Positions 1 through 8,188 are shown, counted from the first letter of the stretch. The stretch: DNA of 27,940 bases from UBA6987 sp045616945 (GCA_045616945.1 JAZLHR010000013.1:1-27940); one strand, 5' to 3'. The notes: generated from the sequence alone by a model not told the origin. A program made the numbers and translations.

Positions 1-410
1 AGCTGCCTAACCTGTTCAAGCCTCTGAAGACCAACGGCATCAACGTGACCGCAGTTGTATATGCCCCTGCTTTCGGTTTCGTGTACAACAACATGGACGA
101 AATGGTCAGCGCATACTGCAAGGCTCCGAACTCCGTTTCCATCGAAAAGGGTGTGGAATGGCGTGAAGGCATCTGCAAGGCCAACAAGGTCGACGGCGTT
201 CTGGTTCACTACAACCGCTCCTGCAAGCCTTGGTCCGGTTATATGGCCGAGATGCAGCGCCGCTTCACCGCGGATCTGGGCATCCCCTGCGCAGGCTTCG
301 ACGGCGACCAGGCAGACCCCCGCAACTTCAACGAGGCTCAGTATGAGACACGTGTGCAGGGCCTGGTAGAAGCAATGGAACAGACCAAGCTTCAGAAGGA
401 GGGCAAATAA
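1..410 (+). CDS. hgdA: 2-hydroxyacyl-CoA dehydratase alpha-type subunit (HgdA-like), 3' end only
   Basis: This is the C-terminal part of an open frame already running at base 3; the start is outside the window. The visible ~135 residues carry the family signature HYNRSCKPWSGYM followed by GIPCAGFDGDQADPRNFNEAQ, typical of the alpha subunit of (R)-2-hydroxyglutaryl-CoA dehydratase and related enzymes. These cytosolic iron-sulfur enzymes remove water from 2-hydroxyacyl-CoA with a ketyl-radical mechanism after activation by an ATP-dependent activator (HgdC). The stop codon abuts the next ATG with no gap, so the two subunits are translationally coupled. Assignment to the superfamily is firm. The substrate is inferred: 2-hydroxyglutaryl-CoA in glutamate fermentation is likeliest, but lactoyl-, phenyllactoyl- or 2-hydroxyisocaproyl-CoA paralogues look similar. 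Confidence 0.88.
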   Translation, partial: LPNLFKPLKTNGINVTAVVYAPAFGFVYNNMDEMVSAYCKAPNSVSIEKGVEWREGICKANKVDGVLVHYNRSCKPWSGYMAEMQRRFTADLGIPCAGFDGDQADPRNFNEAQYETRVQGLVEAMEQTKLQKEGK

Positions 411-1547
411 ATGAATTTCGAACAGTTTGCAAAGGTTGCTGCCAATCCGAAGGCTCAGTTGAAGGCCGTTAAGGCTGCCGGCAAGAAGGCTATCGGCGTT
501 CTGCCCTACTATGCACCCGAAGAACTGGTTTACGCTTCCGGTATGGTTCCTTTCGGTATCTGGGGCTCCAATAACAAGACCATTTCCAAGGCCAAGGAAT
601 ATTGCGCTACGTTCTACTGCACCATCGCCCAGCTCGCTCTGGAAATGATGCTGGATGGCACCATGGATGATCTGGACGGTGTGATCACCCCCACCATCTG
701 CGATACCCTTCGTCCCATGAGCCAGAACTTCCGCGTGGCAATGGATAAGCTGCAGAAGATGCCCACCATCTTCCTGGCACATCCGCAGTATCGCCGCCCC
801 GCTTTCGGTCTGCAGTTCACCGCAGATCAGTATACCAACGTCCGTAAGGCTCTGGATAAGATCGCCGGCCATGAGATGACCGATGAAGATATCCGCGGCG
901 CTATCAAGGTCTACAACAAGGCCCGTGCCGTTCGCCGTGATTTCGTAAAGTTGGCCGGTGAGCATCCGGAAGCTGTTTCCGCCGTGAACCGCAGCGCCGT
1001 TCTGAAGGCCTACTACTTCATGGACAAGGTAGAATATACCGAAAAGCTGGCTGCTCTCAATGCCGAGCTGGCTGCTCTGCCGAAGAGCAGCTGGAAGGGC
1101 GTTAAGATCCTTACCAGCGGTATCATCTGCGATAACCCTGTTCTGCTGAAGATCATCGACGACAACGGCCTGGCCATCGCAGCCGATGACGTTGCTCATG
1201 AAAGCCGCATGATCCGTGTAGACGCAGCCGAGACCGGTGATCCCATGATGGCTCTGGCTCAGCAGTTCGCCGATCAGGATTTCGATATCCTGCTCTACGA
1301 TGAGAATTCCAATCAGAATCGCCGTGCCGACTTCGTAGTCGATATGGTGAAGAAGAGCGGCGCACAGGGGCTGGTGCTCTTTATGCAGCAGTTCTGCGAC
1401 CCCGAGGAGATGGAGTATCCTTACCTGAAGAAGGCTCTGGATGCAGCCCAGATCCCTCACATCAAGCTTGGTGTAGACCAGCAGATGAGAGACTTCGGTC
1501 AGGCCGCTACCGCTCTGCAGGGCTTTGCCGAGCAGCTCAGCCTGTAA
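411..1547 (+). CDS. hgdB: 2-hydroxyacyl-CoA dehydratase beta-type subunit (HgdB-like)
   Basis: A 378-residue protein of the usual size for the beta subunit. The N-terminal region has GVLPYYAPEELVYASGMVPF (about residues 29-48), a hallmark of HgdB/FldC/HadC proteins, followed by conserved cysteines near 65, 70 and 97 that may include the iron-sulfur ligands. It forms the heterodimer with the upstream alpha subunit. The start is the ATG immediately after the alpha stop, and its ribosome-binding site AAGGAGG lies at the 3' end of the upstream gene. A strong terminator follows, so this is the last gene of its operon. The activator gene and CoA-transferase expected for the pathway are not in the window and may lie upstream. 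Confidence 0.9.
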   Translation: MNFEQFAKVAANPKAQLKAVKAAGKKAIGVLPYYAPEELVYASGMVPFGIWGSNNKTISKAKEYCATFYCTIAQLALEMMLDGTMDDLDGVITPTICDTLRPMSQNFRVAMDKLQKMPTIFLAHPQYRRPAFGLQFTADQYTNVRKALDKIAGHEMTDEDIRGAIKVYNKARAVRRDFVKLAGEHPEAVSAVNRSAVLKAYYFMDKVEYTEKLAALNAELAALPKSSWKGVKILTSGIICDNPVLLKIIDDNGLAIAADDVAHESRMIRVDAAETGDPMMALAQQFADQDFDILLYDENSNQNRRADFVVDMVKKSGAQGLVLFMQQFCDPEEMEYPYLKKALDAAQIPHIKLGVDQQMRDFGQAATALQGFAEQLSL

Positions 1548-1565
1548 TCGCAATCAAAATCTCAG

Positions 1566-1596
1566 AAGCCTCCCGGGCCGCCCGGGGGGCTTTTTT
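1566..1596 (+). terminator. Rho-independent terminator of the hgd operon
   Basis: A 12-bp stem (1566-1577 with 1581-1592, one G-T wobble) closes a 3-nt loop. A run of six T follows at 1591-1596, about 20 nt after the hgdB stop. Confidence 0.9.
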
Positions 1597-1676
1597 CGTC
1601 TTTCGGATGCCGGAGACCGCGCTGCGGCAGAGCGGCCGTGAAACGTTCGAAACCGTACGGATTTGCGCGGTTTGGG

Positions 1677-1706
1677 TTTGCGGTCTCTGCAGGAGTATGG
1701 TATAAT
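1677..1706 (+). promoter_or_regulatory. Probable extended -10 sigma-A promoter
   Basis: TATAAT at 1701-1706 is preceded by TGG, giving an extended -10 (TGnTATAAT). A weak -35 (TTTGCG, 1677-1682) sits 18 nt upstream. It lies 50 nt before the deacetylase start and just after the hgd terminator. Confidence 0.6.
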
Positions 1707-1755
1707 CCATCCCATGATGAAAAGTCCGGCGGCTTGCCGGCAAAGGAGCGGGGAA

Positions 1756-3243
1756 ATGGCTGATTCTGCGGCAAATGCAAAAGAGAGAGCGAAACGGAGA
1801 AAGAAGAGAAAGATCAAACTGTGGATACGCAGGATCATTGCCCTGCTGGTGGCTCTCGCGATCGTCTTTTTCGCGGTATTTGCCGTCGTGAAGATCATCG
1901 GCGGCGGAATCAAGCTCGTGAAGAAATGGTTCGGCGGGAACGAAACGGAAGCGGTCGCTTCTACCGATGAGCCGACGGAAGAACCTACGGAACCGTCCAC
2001 GGAAGAGATCGACCAGAACAAGCTTGCGTTCACGACGGAAGCCAGGCGGCTGATGGCCTCTTACCGCTACAACGACGCGCTGGAGCTCATAGACAAATAT
2101 ACCGGCTATAAAAACGATCCCGAAGTACAGGCTCTGCGGCAGAGTGTGATCGATGAATACAACAGCTGCATCCCCGTGGATATGGAAAAAGTCCCGCACG
2201 TGTTCGTACATTCCCTGATCGTAGATACCTCCAAAGCCTTTGTAGGGGGCACCTCCTCCAGCACGGCGAACGGCGTCAACGCCTGGATGATCACCATCGA
2301 AGAATATAAAAAAGTGCTGGATCAGCTGTATGCGAACGGATATGTGCTTTTGAATGTCAGCGACCTTTATACCGTGACGGGCGGCACCGTGGCGCCGAAT
2401 ACGGGCATCAAGCTCCCGGAAGGCAAGAAAGCCCTGGTATTTTCCTATGACGACCTGGCATACTATGCACAGTACAGCGGCCTCGGTTTCGGTGAAAAGA
2501 TTGTCAAGGACGCGGACGGGAAGCTCAAGGTCGAATATACCTCAGACAGCGGCGAGGTGCTGGTAGGCGATTATGACTGGCTGCCAATCCTGGATGCTTT
2601 TGTCGAGGAACATCCGGATTTCTCTTATCAGGGCCACAAGGGAACCATCGCCATGACCGGCTATGACGGCTGCTTCGGCTACCGGACCGATATCGGCTTT
2701 TTTCAGGAACCGACCTTCGGTGAGCGTGCCTGGCTGAATGCGCATCCGGATATCACCGTGGATCATATCGACGAATATATCGAGCAGGCCAAGGAGATCG
2801 CGCAGGCCATCAAGGAAGACGGGTATGAATTTGCTTCCCACAGCTGGGGACACCGCCGCTACGGCAGTATTTCCACTCCGGATCTGGAAGTGGATATGGG
2901 CCTGTTCTTCGAACGGGTGACTCCCATCATCGGCGAGACCGAGATATTGATCTACGCGCACGGCGACGATATCGCCGGTTCGAGGCTCTATAATAAGGAA
3001 ACCAACAGCAATTACGCCTATCTGCTCGGCGCCGGCTACAAGGCTTTCTGCAATGTGGATGCGTCCTGGCTGTCCTGGTATCAGTATAACGGGGAATGTA
3101 TGCGCGGCGCGCGCATTGATATAGACGGCTATACGCTCTATACGGAAATGACGCAGGGCGGCACGGTCATCGGCGAGTTGGGACTGAATGCGGCGGAAAT
3201 ATTTGATCCCATAAGGCCGACACCCGTGATCGCGGAAACGTAA
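1756..3243 (+). CDS. Membrane-anchored polysaccharide deacetylase-like protein (NodB fold)
   Basis: I choose the ATG at 1756, preceded by AGGAG, over the longer open frame starting at 1663, because the -10 element at 1701 lies inside that extension. The 495-residue product has a very basic N-terminus (KRRKKRK), one transmembrane helix near residues 25-48 and an acidic Thr/Glu/Pro-rich linker (about 62-86), so the C-terminal domain should face outside. NodB-type metal-site motifs appear as FSYDD (near 230-233) and HSWGH (near 362-366). The family removes acetyl groups from cell-wall or exopolysaccharide N-acetylhexosamines. The interval between the two motifs is long, so this is a divergent member. 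It is a monocistronic unit between two terminators. Domain call is fairly sure; substrate is unknown. Confidence 0.78.
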   Translation: MADSAANAKERAKRRKKRKIKLWIRRIIALLVALAIVFFAVFAVVKIIGGGIKLVKKWFGGNETEAVASTDEPTEEPTEPSTEEIDQNKLAFTTEARRLMASYRYNDALELIDKYTGYKNDPEVQALRQSVIDEYNSCIPVDMEKVPHVFVHSLIVDTSKAFVGGTSSSTANGVNAWMITIEEYKKVLDQLYANGYVLLNVSDLYTVTGGTVAPNTGIKLPEGKKALVFSYDDLAYYAQYSGLGFGEKIVKDADGKLKVEYTSDSGEVLVGDYDWLPILDAFVEEHPDFSYQGHKGTIAMTGYDGCFGYRTDIGFFQEPTFGERAWLNAHPDITVDHIDEYIEQAKEIAQAIKEDGYEFASHSWGHRRYGSISTPDLEVDMGLFFERVTPIIGETEILIYAHGDDIAGSRLYNKETNSNYAYLLGAGYKAFCNVDASWLSWYQYNGECMRGARIDIDGYTLYTEMTQGGTVIGELGLNAAEIFDPIRPTPVIAET

Positions 3244-3260
3244 AACAGAACAGAAAAATG

Positions 3261-3289
3261 AAAAGCAGGCCTGCGGGTCTGCTTTTTTT
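3261..3289 (+). terminator. Rho-independent terminator after the deacetylase gene
   Basis: A 10-bp stem (3261-3270 with 3277-3286, one wobble) and a 6-nt loop overlap a run of seven T (3283-3289), 18 nt after the stop. Confidence 0.88.
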
Positions 3290-3338
3290 GCGGCAGTTTT
3301 CATTTTTGTAAAAAAATATTTCGCTTTGTAAAAATTTA

Positions 3339-3369
3339 TGTCACATTTGTCCGGGCAGAAACGTATATA
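3339..3369 (+). promoter_or_regulatory. Probable ECF-type promoter, likely autoregulatory
   Basis: TGTCACATTT (3339-3348) and ACGTATATA (3361-3369) have the AC-containing -35 and CGT-containing -10 typical of ECF promoters. They follow an A/T-rich stretch and lie directly before the ECF sigma gene. Autoregulation is inferred from this position; no second copy was seen in the window. Confidence 0.6.
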
Positions 3370-3411
3370 GAGTGAAAGGCCTTTTATGTCTGCAGAAAAG
3401 GAGTGCGATGC

Positions 3412-3942
3412 ATGTGGATACCACTTGAAGAAGCGCTGAAGGATTATTGGAAAAGCACCTATTTGGCTGCTTATCAAATCTGCCGGAACAGTCAGGACGC
3501 AGAAGACGCGGCAGAGGACGCTTTTGTGCGTTATTATGACAGCAATATAGACTTTGATAGTCGTGAGCATATTCGTGCCTGGCTCATCAGGGCCTCACTC
3601 AATCGCGCAAGAGATTTTCAGCGAACCCCCTGGAACAGAAAAAGAAGTATAACGGAGGCAGCAGAGGACGGTACGGCCGATTTGCCGGAATATGCTGACC
3701 GGCTTGCCCCCTCCGCGGAGGAAGAATTGCTGCGGCAGGAACGCTCGGCGGCTCTGACGCAGGCAGTTGCGGAACTCCCGGCACGCTGCAGAATTGTGAT
3801 CCACTTCTATTATTACGAGAATGCGTCCTGCGAAGAAATCGCGGAAGTATTGGGGATCAGTAATGCCGCCGTCCGGCAAAGGCTGAGCCGCGCCCGGAAA
3901 ATATTGAAGAATAAGTTGAAAGAGGTTATTTCGGATGATTGA
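3412..3942 (+). CDS. ECF-type RNA polymerase sigma factor
   Basis: A 176-residue sigma-70 family protein with only regions 2 and 4, the ECF layout. Region 2 covers about residues 15-70 (AAYQICRNSQDAEDAAEDAF, then HIRAWLIRASLNRARDF). Region 4 is at 125-170 (CEEIAEVLGISNAAVRQRL) with a clear helix-turn-helix. The frame can be opened at a GTG at 3403, but the ATG at 3412 sits 8 nt after AGGAG, while the GTG overlaps that Shine-Dalgarno, so 3412 is preferred. The stop overlaps the next start by 8 nt, the usual layout for a sigma factor and its membrane partner. Its likely role is to transcribe a small envelope-related regulon, including itself. Confidence 0.88.
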   Translation: MWIPLEEALKDYWKSTYLAAYQICRNSQDAEDAAEDAFVRYYDSNIDFDSREHIRAWLIRASLNRARDFQRTPWNRKRSITEAAEDGTADLPEYADRLAPSAEEELLRQERSAALTQAVAELPARCRIVIHFYYYENASCEEIAEVLGISNAAVRQRLSRARKILKNKLKEVISDD

Positions 3943-5194
3943 CAGAGAAAATTATAAGCAATTGATTCGTCTGCCCGGTACAGATAACATTCCGACGGCG
4001 GAGCAGATTTTGGCAAAAAGAGCAGAAAAAGAGAAAAACAAAGAAAGCGGTGAGCCGAGCTGCTTCCTGCGAATCAAAAGGAATAAAAAAGCAAAAATAG
4101 CATGGGTATTGGTTTCCGTTGCTCTGCTTTTGGGGGGAGGCGTGATTGCAGGGGCTGCAAAATTGGTCAGCAGGGACGAACCGACGGAAGCTGTCAAAGA
4201 AACCCCGGAGGCCAAAGAATACGGCGAAACGGAATTCTATTTGGATAGAAAGTCTGTCCGCGGCTTATTTTTGAAAGACGAGGAGTTATGGAAAGGGTCT
4301 TATGACGACGAGAAGCATTATGGAATTTTTTTGTTCCGGAACTGGGAGGAATATCAAGCCTGGGCAATAAAAACACTTAAAGCAGGCACTGCTTTGACGG
4401 AATTACTGACCGGATGCGATGAGACATATTTTGCTGATAATATTCTTCTGCTTTGCCAACACGCAGTGAGCCTGGACGCTCCCTTGACTTCAAAAGTCTT
4501 TATGAATATAAGCCCATCGGGGCAGTCTGCGAGAATATGTTTTGATGACAGTAATAAGAAGGATTCCGGAACAGAGGATTATTGTTCCAGAATCGATATC
4601 CCGTTGGAATATCTGGAGGGGGTATCTCTGTTGGAAATCCTTATCAGAGGTACCGAATATCAAAAAGCATTTCCTCTTGTCCATGTACAGAAGGAGGACC
4701 AACAGAAAGAAAAAATTGCTCTCAAAGATGATATTCGGGTTTCGTATGCGTTATGGCCGGATAGAGTACCTGTATCTGAGCAGAATATAGAATTGTACTC
4801 CGATCGTGAGCAGCTGCCGGACTGGCTGCAGGAACAGGAAAAGACTCCAAACGGGAATGGAAATGGGGCGGGACTTCCCAAATGGTCCGGGGAAAGGTCG
4901 GCGCCTTATTCGAAAGAATTCTTTGAAAATCACGTCCTTCTGCTGCTTTATACTGTAAATGCGGTGCGGTCCGTTCATGAATTCGATACTGACCTGTACA
5001 AAAACGGAACGGCAGCGGAGCTGATTTTGTCAGATAAATTTGAGGGCTGGGCCGCCGATGTAATATCCAGGGAATGTATCCTGATTGAAATCCCCCGGGA
5101 ATATCTGGATGGAATTAAAAAAATAGATGTGACCTATGTCAAATTTGGAGAGTATGCAAGAATTTTTTCAGTATCCATTCCCGATGCTGTTTGA
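3935..5194 (+). CDS. One-pass membrane protein, probable anti-sigma partner of the ECF factor
   Basis: A 419-residue protein whose ATG overlaps the sigma gene stop. It has a charged cytoplasmic segment of ~50 residues, one transmembrane helix at about 54-76 (WVLVSVALLLGGGVIAGAA) and a ~340-residue outer part. The outer part holds two segments of alternating hydrophobic strands ending in IPLEYLEGV (about residues 225-233) and IPREYLDGI, which look like an internal duplication. I recognise no named domain. Overlap with an ECF gene, a short cytoplasmic head and one membrane span fit an anti-sigma factor that senses an outside signal. That role is inferred from context. GC content drops relative to flanking genes. 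Confidence 0.6.
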   Translation: MIDRENYKQLIRLPGTDNIPTAEQILAKRAEKEKNKESGEPSCFLRIKRNKKAKIAWVLVSVALLLGGGVIAGAAKLVSRDEPTEAVKETPEAKEYGETEFYLDRKSVRGLFLKDEELWKGSYDDEKHYGIFLFRNWEEYQAWAIKTLKAGTALTELLTGCDETYFADNILLLCQHAVSLDAPLTSKVFMNISPSGQSARICFDDSNKKDSGTEDYCSRIDIPLEYLEGVSLLEILIRGTEYQKAFPLVHVQKEDQQKEKIALKDDIRVSYALWPDRVPVSEQNIELYSDREQLPDWLQEQEKTPNGNGNGAGLPKWSGERSAPYSKEFFENHVLLLLYTVNAVRSVHEFDTDLYKNGTAAELILSDKFEGWAADVISRECILIEIPREYLDGIKKIDVTYVKFGEYARIFSVSIPDAV

Positions 5195-5449
5195 AAAGTA
5201 AAAGAAAAACTGAAATTTCCGGGCGCTGCCGAGTTTGGAGCTCTGCTGCGCCCGGAGGCGGTTCCCCGAAAGGGTTCGCTGCTAAGGCCGATGGGGCTTA
5301 TGACTTTTATGATAAAGCTGCAGGGCAGAAATGATGGGTGACGTCTGTGTTTCGGGACCGTCACCCTTTTCTTTTTGAAAAAGCAGGTATTGTGATCAAC
5401 TCCGCGCAATATCCCGCTGGTTTGCTGTCCCCTCTTTTTGAAAACGGCT
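5195..5449. other. Intergenic region between convergent genes with several hairpins
   Basis: This 255-nt gap holds a strong GC-rich hairpin (5218-5226 with 5248-5256), then a G/C-rich stretch with further short pairing potential, then a plus-strand terminator. Read on the minus strand, the first hairpin is followed after a few nucleotides by TTTTTCTTTT (complement of about 5201-5210), so it may serve as the terminator of the cca gene. I found no credible coding frame. Confidence 0.5.
5336..5376 (+). terminator. Rho-independent terminator for the first ECF/partner operon
   Basis: GGGTGACG (5336-5343) pairs with CGTCACCC (5359-5366), followed by TTTTCTTTTT. It is 140 nt downstream of the membrane partner gene, leaving a long structured 3' untranslated region. 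Confidence 0.8.
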
Positions 5450-6775
5450 TCAGGGCAGATATTTCTGCAGCAGATAGTCCCGCTCGTTGTGCCCGGGCGT
5501 TTCCAGAACATCCTGCAGCATTTGCTGAAGGACCTCGCCCAGCTCTTTGCCGGGCTTCATGCCGGCGGCGATGAGGTCGCCTCCGCTGACGGCCAGCGTT
5601 TTCAGGGACACACAGTTTTTGTTTTCGCGCACAAGCCGGTAATTCTCCAGCAGGCGTTCATATTGCGGCAGAAAGGCTTCCTGTGCCGCGGGACTTTTGG
5701 CTTTATGATCGTATAAAATGAATTGAACGAAGGCGGCGAAGGTATCTTCCCCCATGCGGTTCATGGCGCGGCGGACATTGGCTTCCGTGGGATCGAAATA
5801 ATCATCATGGACCTGAATAAGTCGGGTCACGCGGGTCAGGATATCGGTATCGAAACGCAGTTCCTTCAGAAACTGTTCCGCAAAGGCGGCTCCCTTTGCC
5901 GCATGCCCCCGGAAATGATCTGTTCCGTCTGCGTCGGTCGTTTGTGTATCGGGCTTGCCGGTATCGTGCAGCAGGGCCGCGAGCCGCAGCACCCGGTCGG
6001 CAGGCGTTTCAGCCAGTACAGCCAGCGTATGTTCGCCCACAGTGCCGCAGTGGTAGGGAGAATGCTGCGGAAGAACCATCATTTCATCGAAGCGCGGGAA
6101 AATCTCCGCAGTGATGCCGCTGTCGTACAGAAGGCGGAAATAGTCCGGGTGCGGGGACATCAGCAGCTTTACCAGCTCGGCCTGGATGCGCTCACGGCTG
6201 ACCAGCGCCAGACGCGGCGCGAACTGCCGCAGAGCGGCGAAGCATTTTTCTTCGATATGAAAACCGAGCTGCGCGGAAAAACGTGCGGCACGCAGGATAC
6301 GCAGCGCATCCTCTTCAAAACGCCCATACGGATCCCCGACCGCGCGGATGATGCCTGCCTGCAGGTCATCCAGACCGCCGAACAGATCCACAAGGCCAGC
6401 CTTCGGATTATAGGCCATTGCGTTGATGGTAAAATCGCGGCGTTTCAGATCCTCCTCCAGGGAAGGCGTGAACATCACGGAATCGGGGTGGCGACCGTCG
6501 CTGTAATCCCCGTCCAGACGGTAGGTGGTGACTTCGAAGCCCTCGCCGCCCAGCATGACTGTCACGGTCCCGTGCCGGATGCCGGTGTCGATCGTGCGGC
6601 GGAAGAGCGCTTTCACCTGCTGCGGCAGCGCGGAGGTGGTGATGTCCCAGTCTCCGGGCACCCGGCCCAGCAGTGAGTCGCGCACGCAGCCTCCCACCGC
6701 GTAGGCCTCATAGCCCGCACGGCTCAGGATGCGCAATATTTGAGAAACCTTTTCAGGCAGTTCGATTCGGTTCAT
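5450..6775 (-). CDS. cca: CCA tRNA nucleotidyltransferase / poly(A) polymerase family protein with HD domain
   Basis: A 441-residue class II nucleotidyltransferase that adds or repairs the 3' CCA of tRNA in the cytoplasm. The head contains GGCVRD (residues 28-33) and the catalytic acidic pair GDWD (41-44). The template-like motif RRDFTINAMAYNP is near 112-124, and the EEDALRILRAARFSAQLGF helix near 154-172. An HD-type phosphohydrolase domain follows (LLHDTGKPD near 269-276), as in many bacterial CCA enzymes. Its ATG is preceded on the minus strand by GGGAGGGAG. It faces the ECF/partner operon tail-to-tail. Discrimination from poly(A) polymerase is not certain by eye, but in a Clostridia genome the CCA role is likely. 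Confidence 0.92.
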   Translation of the reverse strand: MNRIELPEKVSQILRILSRAGYEAYAVGGCVRDSLLGRVPGDWDITTSALPQQVKALFRRTIDTGIRHGTVTVMLGGEGFEVTTYRLDGDYSDGRHPDSVMFTPSLEEDLKRRDFTINAMAYNPKAGLVDLFGGLDDLQAGIIRAVGDPYGRFEEDALRILRAARFSAQLGFHIEEKCFAALRQFAPRLALVSRERIQAELVKLLMSPHPDYFRLLYDSGITAEIFPRFDEMMVLPQHSPYHCGTVGEHTLAVLAETPADRVLRLAALLHDTGKPDTQTTDADGTDHFRGHAAKGAAFAEQFLKELRFDTDILTRVTRLIQVHDDYFDPTEANVRRAMNRMGEDTFAAFVQFILYDHKAKSPAAQEAFLPQYERLLENYRLVRENKNCVSLKTLAVSGGDLIAAGMKPGKELGEVLQQMLQDVLETPGHNERDYLLQKYLP

Positions 6776-6800
6776 AGAAACTCCCTCCCGGAGCAGCTAC

Positions 6801-6830
6801 AGTATAGCACGGTACCGCGGAATGCGTCCA
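6801..6830 (-). promoter_or_regulatory. Probable sigma-A promoter for cca
   Basis: On the minus strand TATACT (complement of 6801-6806) lies 18 nt after TGGACG (complement of 6825-6830), about 26 nt upstream of the cca start. Confidence 0.5.
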
Positions 6831-6875
6831 CCGCTGCCGCCTGAAAAAATTTTGTTTCGTTTTTTCAAAATGATG

Positions 6876-6902
6876 TGTAACAAACGGCGCAATTTCTCTA
6901 GT
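6876..6902 (+). promoter_or_regulatory. ECF promoter P1, autoregulatory for the second sigma factor
   Basis: TGTAACAAA (6876-6884), 10 nt, then TCTCTAGT (6895-6902) and a TATA-rich start region. The same two boxes with the same spacing occur at 8144-8170 and 9020-9046. It sits just before the second ECF gene, so it is best read as that factor's own promoter. Confidence 0.75.
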
Positions 6903-6938
6903 ATATATATAAGGGACCGGAAAGGAGATGATCAAAGG

Positions 6939-7496
6939 TTGGAGGACAGCAAAATAATAGACTTGTTCTTTGAGCGCTCGGAGGAGGCGATTATTGCACT
7001 GTCAGAGAAATACGGCTCTGTTTGTATGCGGGTGTCCGAAAATATCGTCCACGACTGCAGGGATGCCGAGGAGTGCGTAAACGAAGCCTATCTGGGCGTG
7101 TGGGAAGCGATTCCGCCGGAAAAGCCGGATCTGCTCCTGCCTTTTGTGTGCCGGATCGTCCGGAATATCTCCATCAGCCATTATAAAAGGGAACGAGCCA
7201 CGAAACGGAAGGGCAATTATGATCTGAGTCTGGAAGAACTGGGAGACGTAGTAAATTCAAATAGCAGCGCGGAAAAAGTATTTGAAGCGAAGGAGCTTTC
7301 AGCCCTCGTCGATGCCTTTTTGGGAACCCTGTCCGAAATGAACCGCTTCCTGTTTGTAAGGCACTTCTGGTTTTTGGATTCTTATGAGGAATTGACAAAA
7401 AAGACCGGACTGAGGGAAGGAAGTATAAGGACGCGCCTGTCTCGGGTGAAAAAGAATCTTAGAAAATATCTGGAAAAGAAGGGAATAGTGATATGA
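6939..7496 (+). CDS. ECF-type RNA polymerase sigma factor (second module)
   Basis: A ~185-residue ECF sigma factor. The frame is open from 6822, but promoter P1 lies inside that extension. The first usable start is the TTG at 6939, 11 nt after AAAGGAG (6921-6927), giving a product beginning MEDSKIIDLFFERSEEAII. Region 2 includes HDCRDAEECVNEAYLGVW and IVRNISISHYKRERATKRKG. Region 4 includes SYEELTKKTGLREGSIRTRL. The TGA stop overlaps the next ATG (ATGA), so the partner is translationally coupled. Three matching promoters in the next 2.2 kb suggest it controls itself and two downstream units. An out-of-frame ATG at 6928, abutting the Shine-Dalgarno, opens a nine-codon frame across the TTG start. 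Confidence 0.85.
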   Translation: MEDSKIIDLFFERSEEAIIALSEKYGSVCMRVSENIVHDCRDAEECVNEAYLGVWEAIPPEKPDLLLPFVCRIVRNISISHYKRERATKRKGNYDLSLEELGDVVNSNSSAEKVFEAKELSALVDAFLGTLSEMNRFLFVRHFWFLDSYEELTKKTGLREGSIRTRLSRVKKNLRKYLEKKGIVI

Positions 7497-8101
7497 GTCC
7501 GGAAGAATTGATGAATTCAATCGGCGGAATCAGCGACCGGTATATTGCCGAAGCAGCAAAGAAAAACTGTATGAAGGATTTTTTTTGCGCAGGGCTCATA
7601 GAACTGGCAGGCGGGCTCATTGCAGGCGTGTTCTCATACAGAAAATGGAGTTTCACCCTTTTGTCGTTATGCCTGTGTCTGCTGCTTCTCGGAACAAAAA
7701 ACATCGTGAAATGGGCCAGAGGGAACGGCTGCGGAACATGGCCTCTTGTGGGAAAAATAATTCTTCCTGTCTTTTGGGCGTTCCTGATACTCCTGACGGC
7801 AATCCTGATCGGGACACGCATTCGGGTGATTACAATCGGAACCCGGAATATCGGGCTGATCGAGAAGCCCTGTGAGAACGGGAGCGGGAGCGCAAGACGG
7901 GATATTTTACAGTCTTTGAAGGAAAAAGGCTTTGCTTCTGCACAGATTCTGGAAATATCGTATTTCGGCTCAAACGGAAAGGGAGATTACTATTTATGCC
8001 GCTGCACAGAAGACGATGGAACGGAAGCAATCTATTACGGTTTTGACGAAAAAGATTCGAGGGTGCGGGCCTATTTGTTGGGAGAGGAAACCATCAGATG
8101 A
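7493..8101 (+). CDS. Multi-pass membrane protein, probable anti-sigma factor of the second module
   Basis: A 202-residue protein overlapping the sigma gene by 4 nt. The N-terminal segment EELMNSIGGISDRYIAEAA resembles the short helix found at the start of small clostridial proteins encoded beside ECF factors. Two or three hydrophobic segments follow (about 30-46, 53-69 and 86-107). A C-terminal domain (about 125-202) has a YYLCRC motif and ends at the membrane-distal side. Gene order and overlap point to a membrane-bound anti-sigma factor that holds the sigma factor inactive. The role is inferred from context; no named anti-sigma domain is recognised. Confidence 0.62.
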   Translation: MSPEELMNSIGGISDRYIAEAAKKNCMKDFFCAGLIELAGGLIAGVFSYRKWSFTLLSLCLCLLLLGTKNIVKWARGNGCGTWPLVGKIILPVFWAFLILLTAILIGTRIRVITIGTRNIGLIEKPCENGSGSARRDILQSLKEKGFASAQILEISYFGSNGKGDYYLCRCTEDDGTEAIYYGFDEKDSRVRAYLLGEETIR

Positions 8102-8110
8102 GACAAACGA

Positions 8111-8188
8111 AATTATTAAAAATTTATAAAATCAAATATCCCATGTAACAAAAATCAGATTTTCTCTAGTTTATAGACAAAGGCAATT
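8111..8188 (+). repeat. Direct repeat copy A containing the ECF promoter P2
   Basis: This ~78-bp segment matches 8987-9064 with only scattered substitutions and no indel (constant offset 876). It contains an A/T-rich upstream stretch, the -35 and -10 boxes of P2 and the first transcribed bases (TTTATAGACAAAGGCAATTT). Confidence 0.9.
8144..8170 (+). promoter_or_regulatory. ECF promoter P2
   Basis: TGTAACAAA (8144-8152), 10 nt, TCTCTAGT (8163-8170), identical in boxes and spacing to P1 and P3. It precedes the decayed gene at 8332-8865, 43 nt after the membrane partner's stop. Confidence 0.75.

Noticed and set aside
5723..6676. 317-codon plus-strand frame opposite cca
   Set aside because: Antisense of conserved nucleotidyltransferase motifs.
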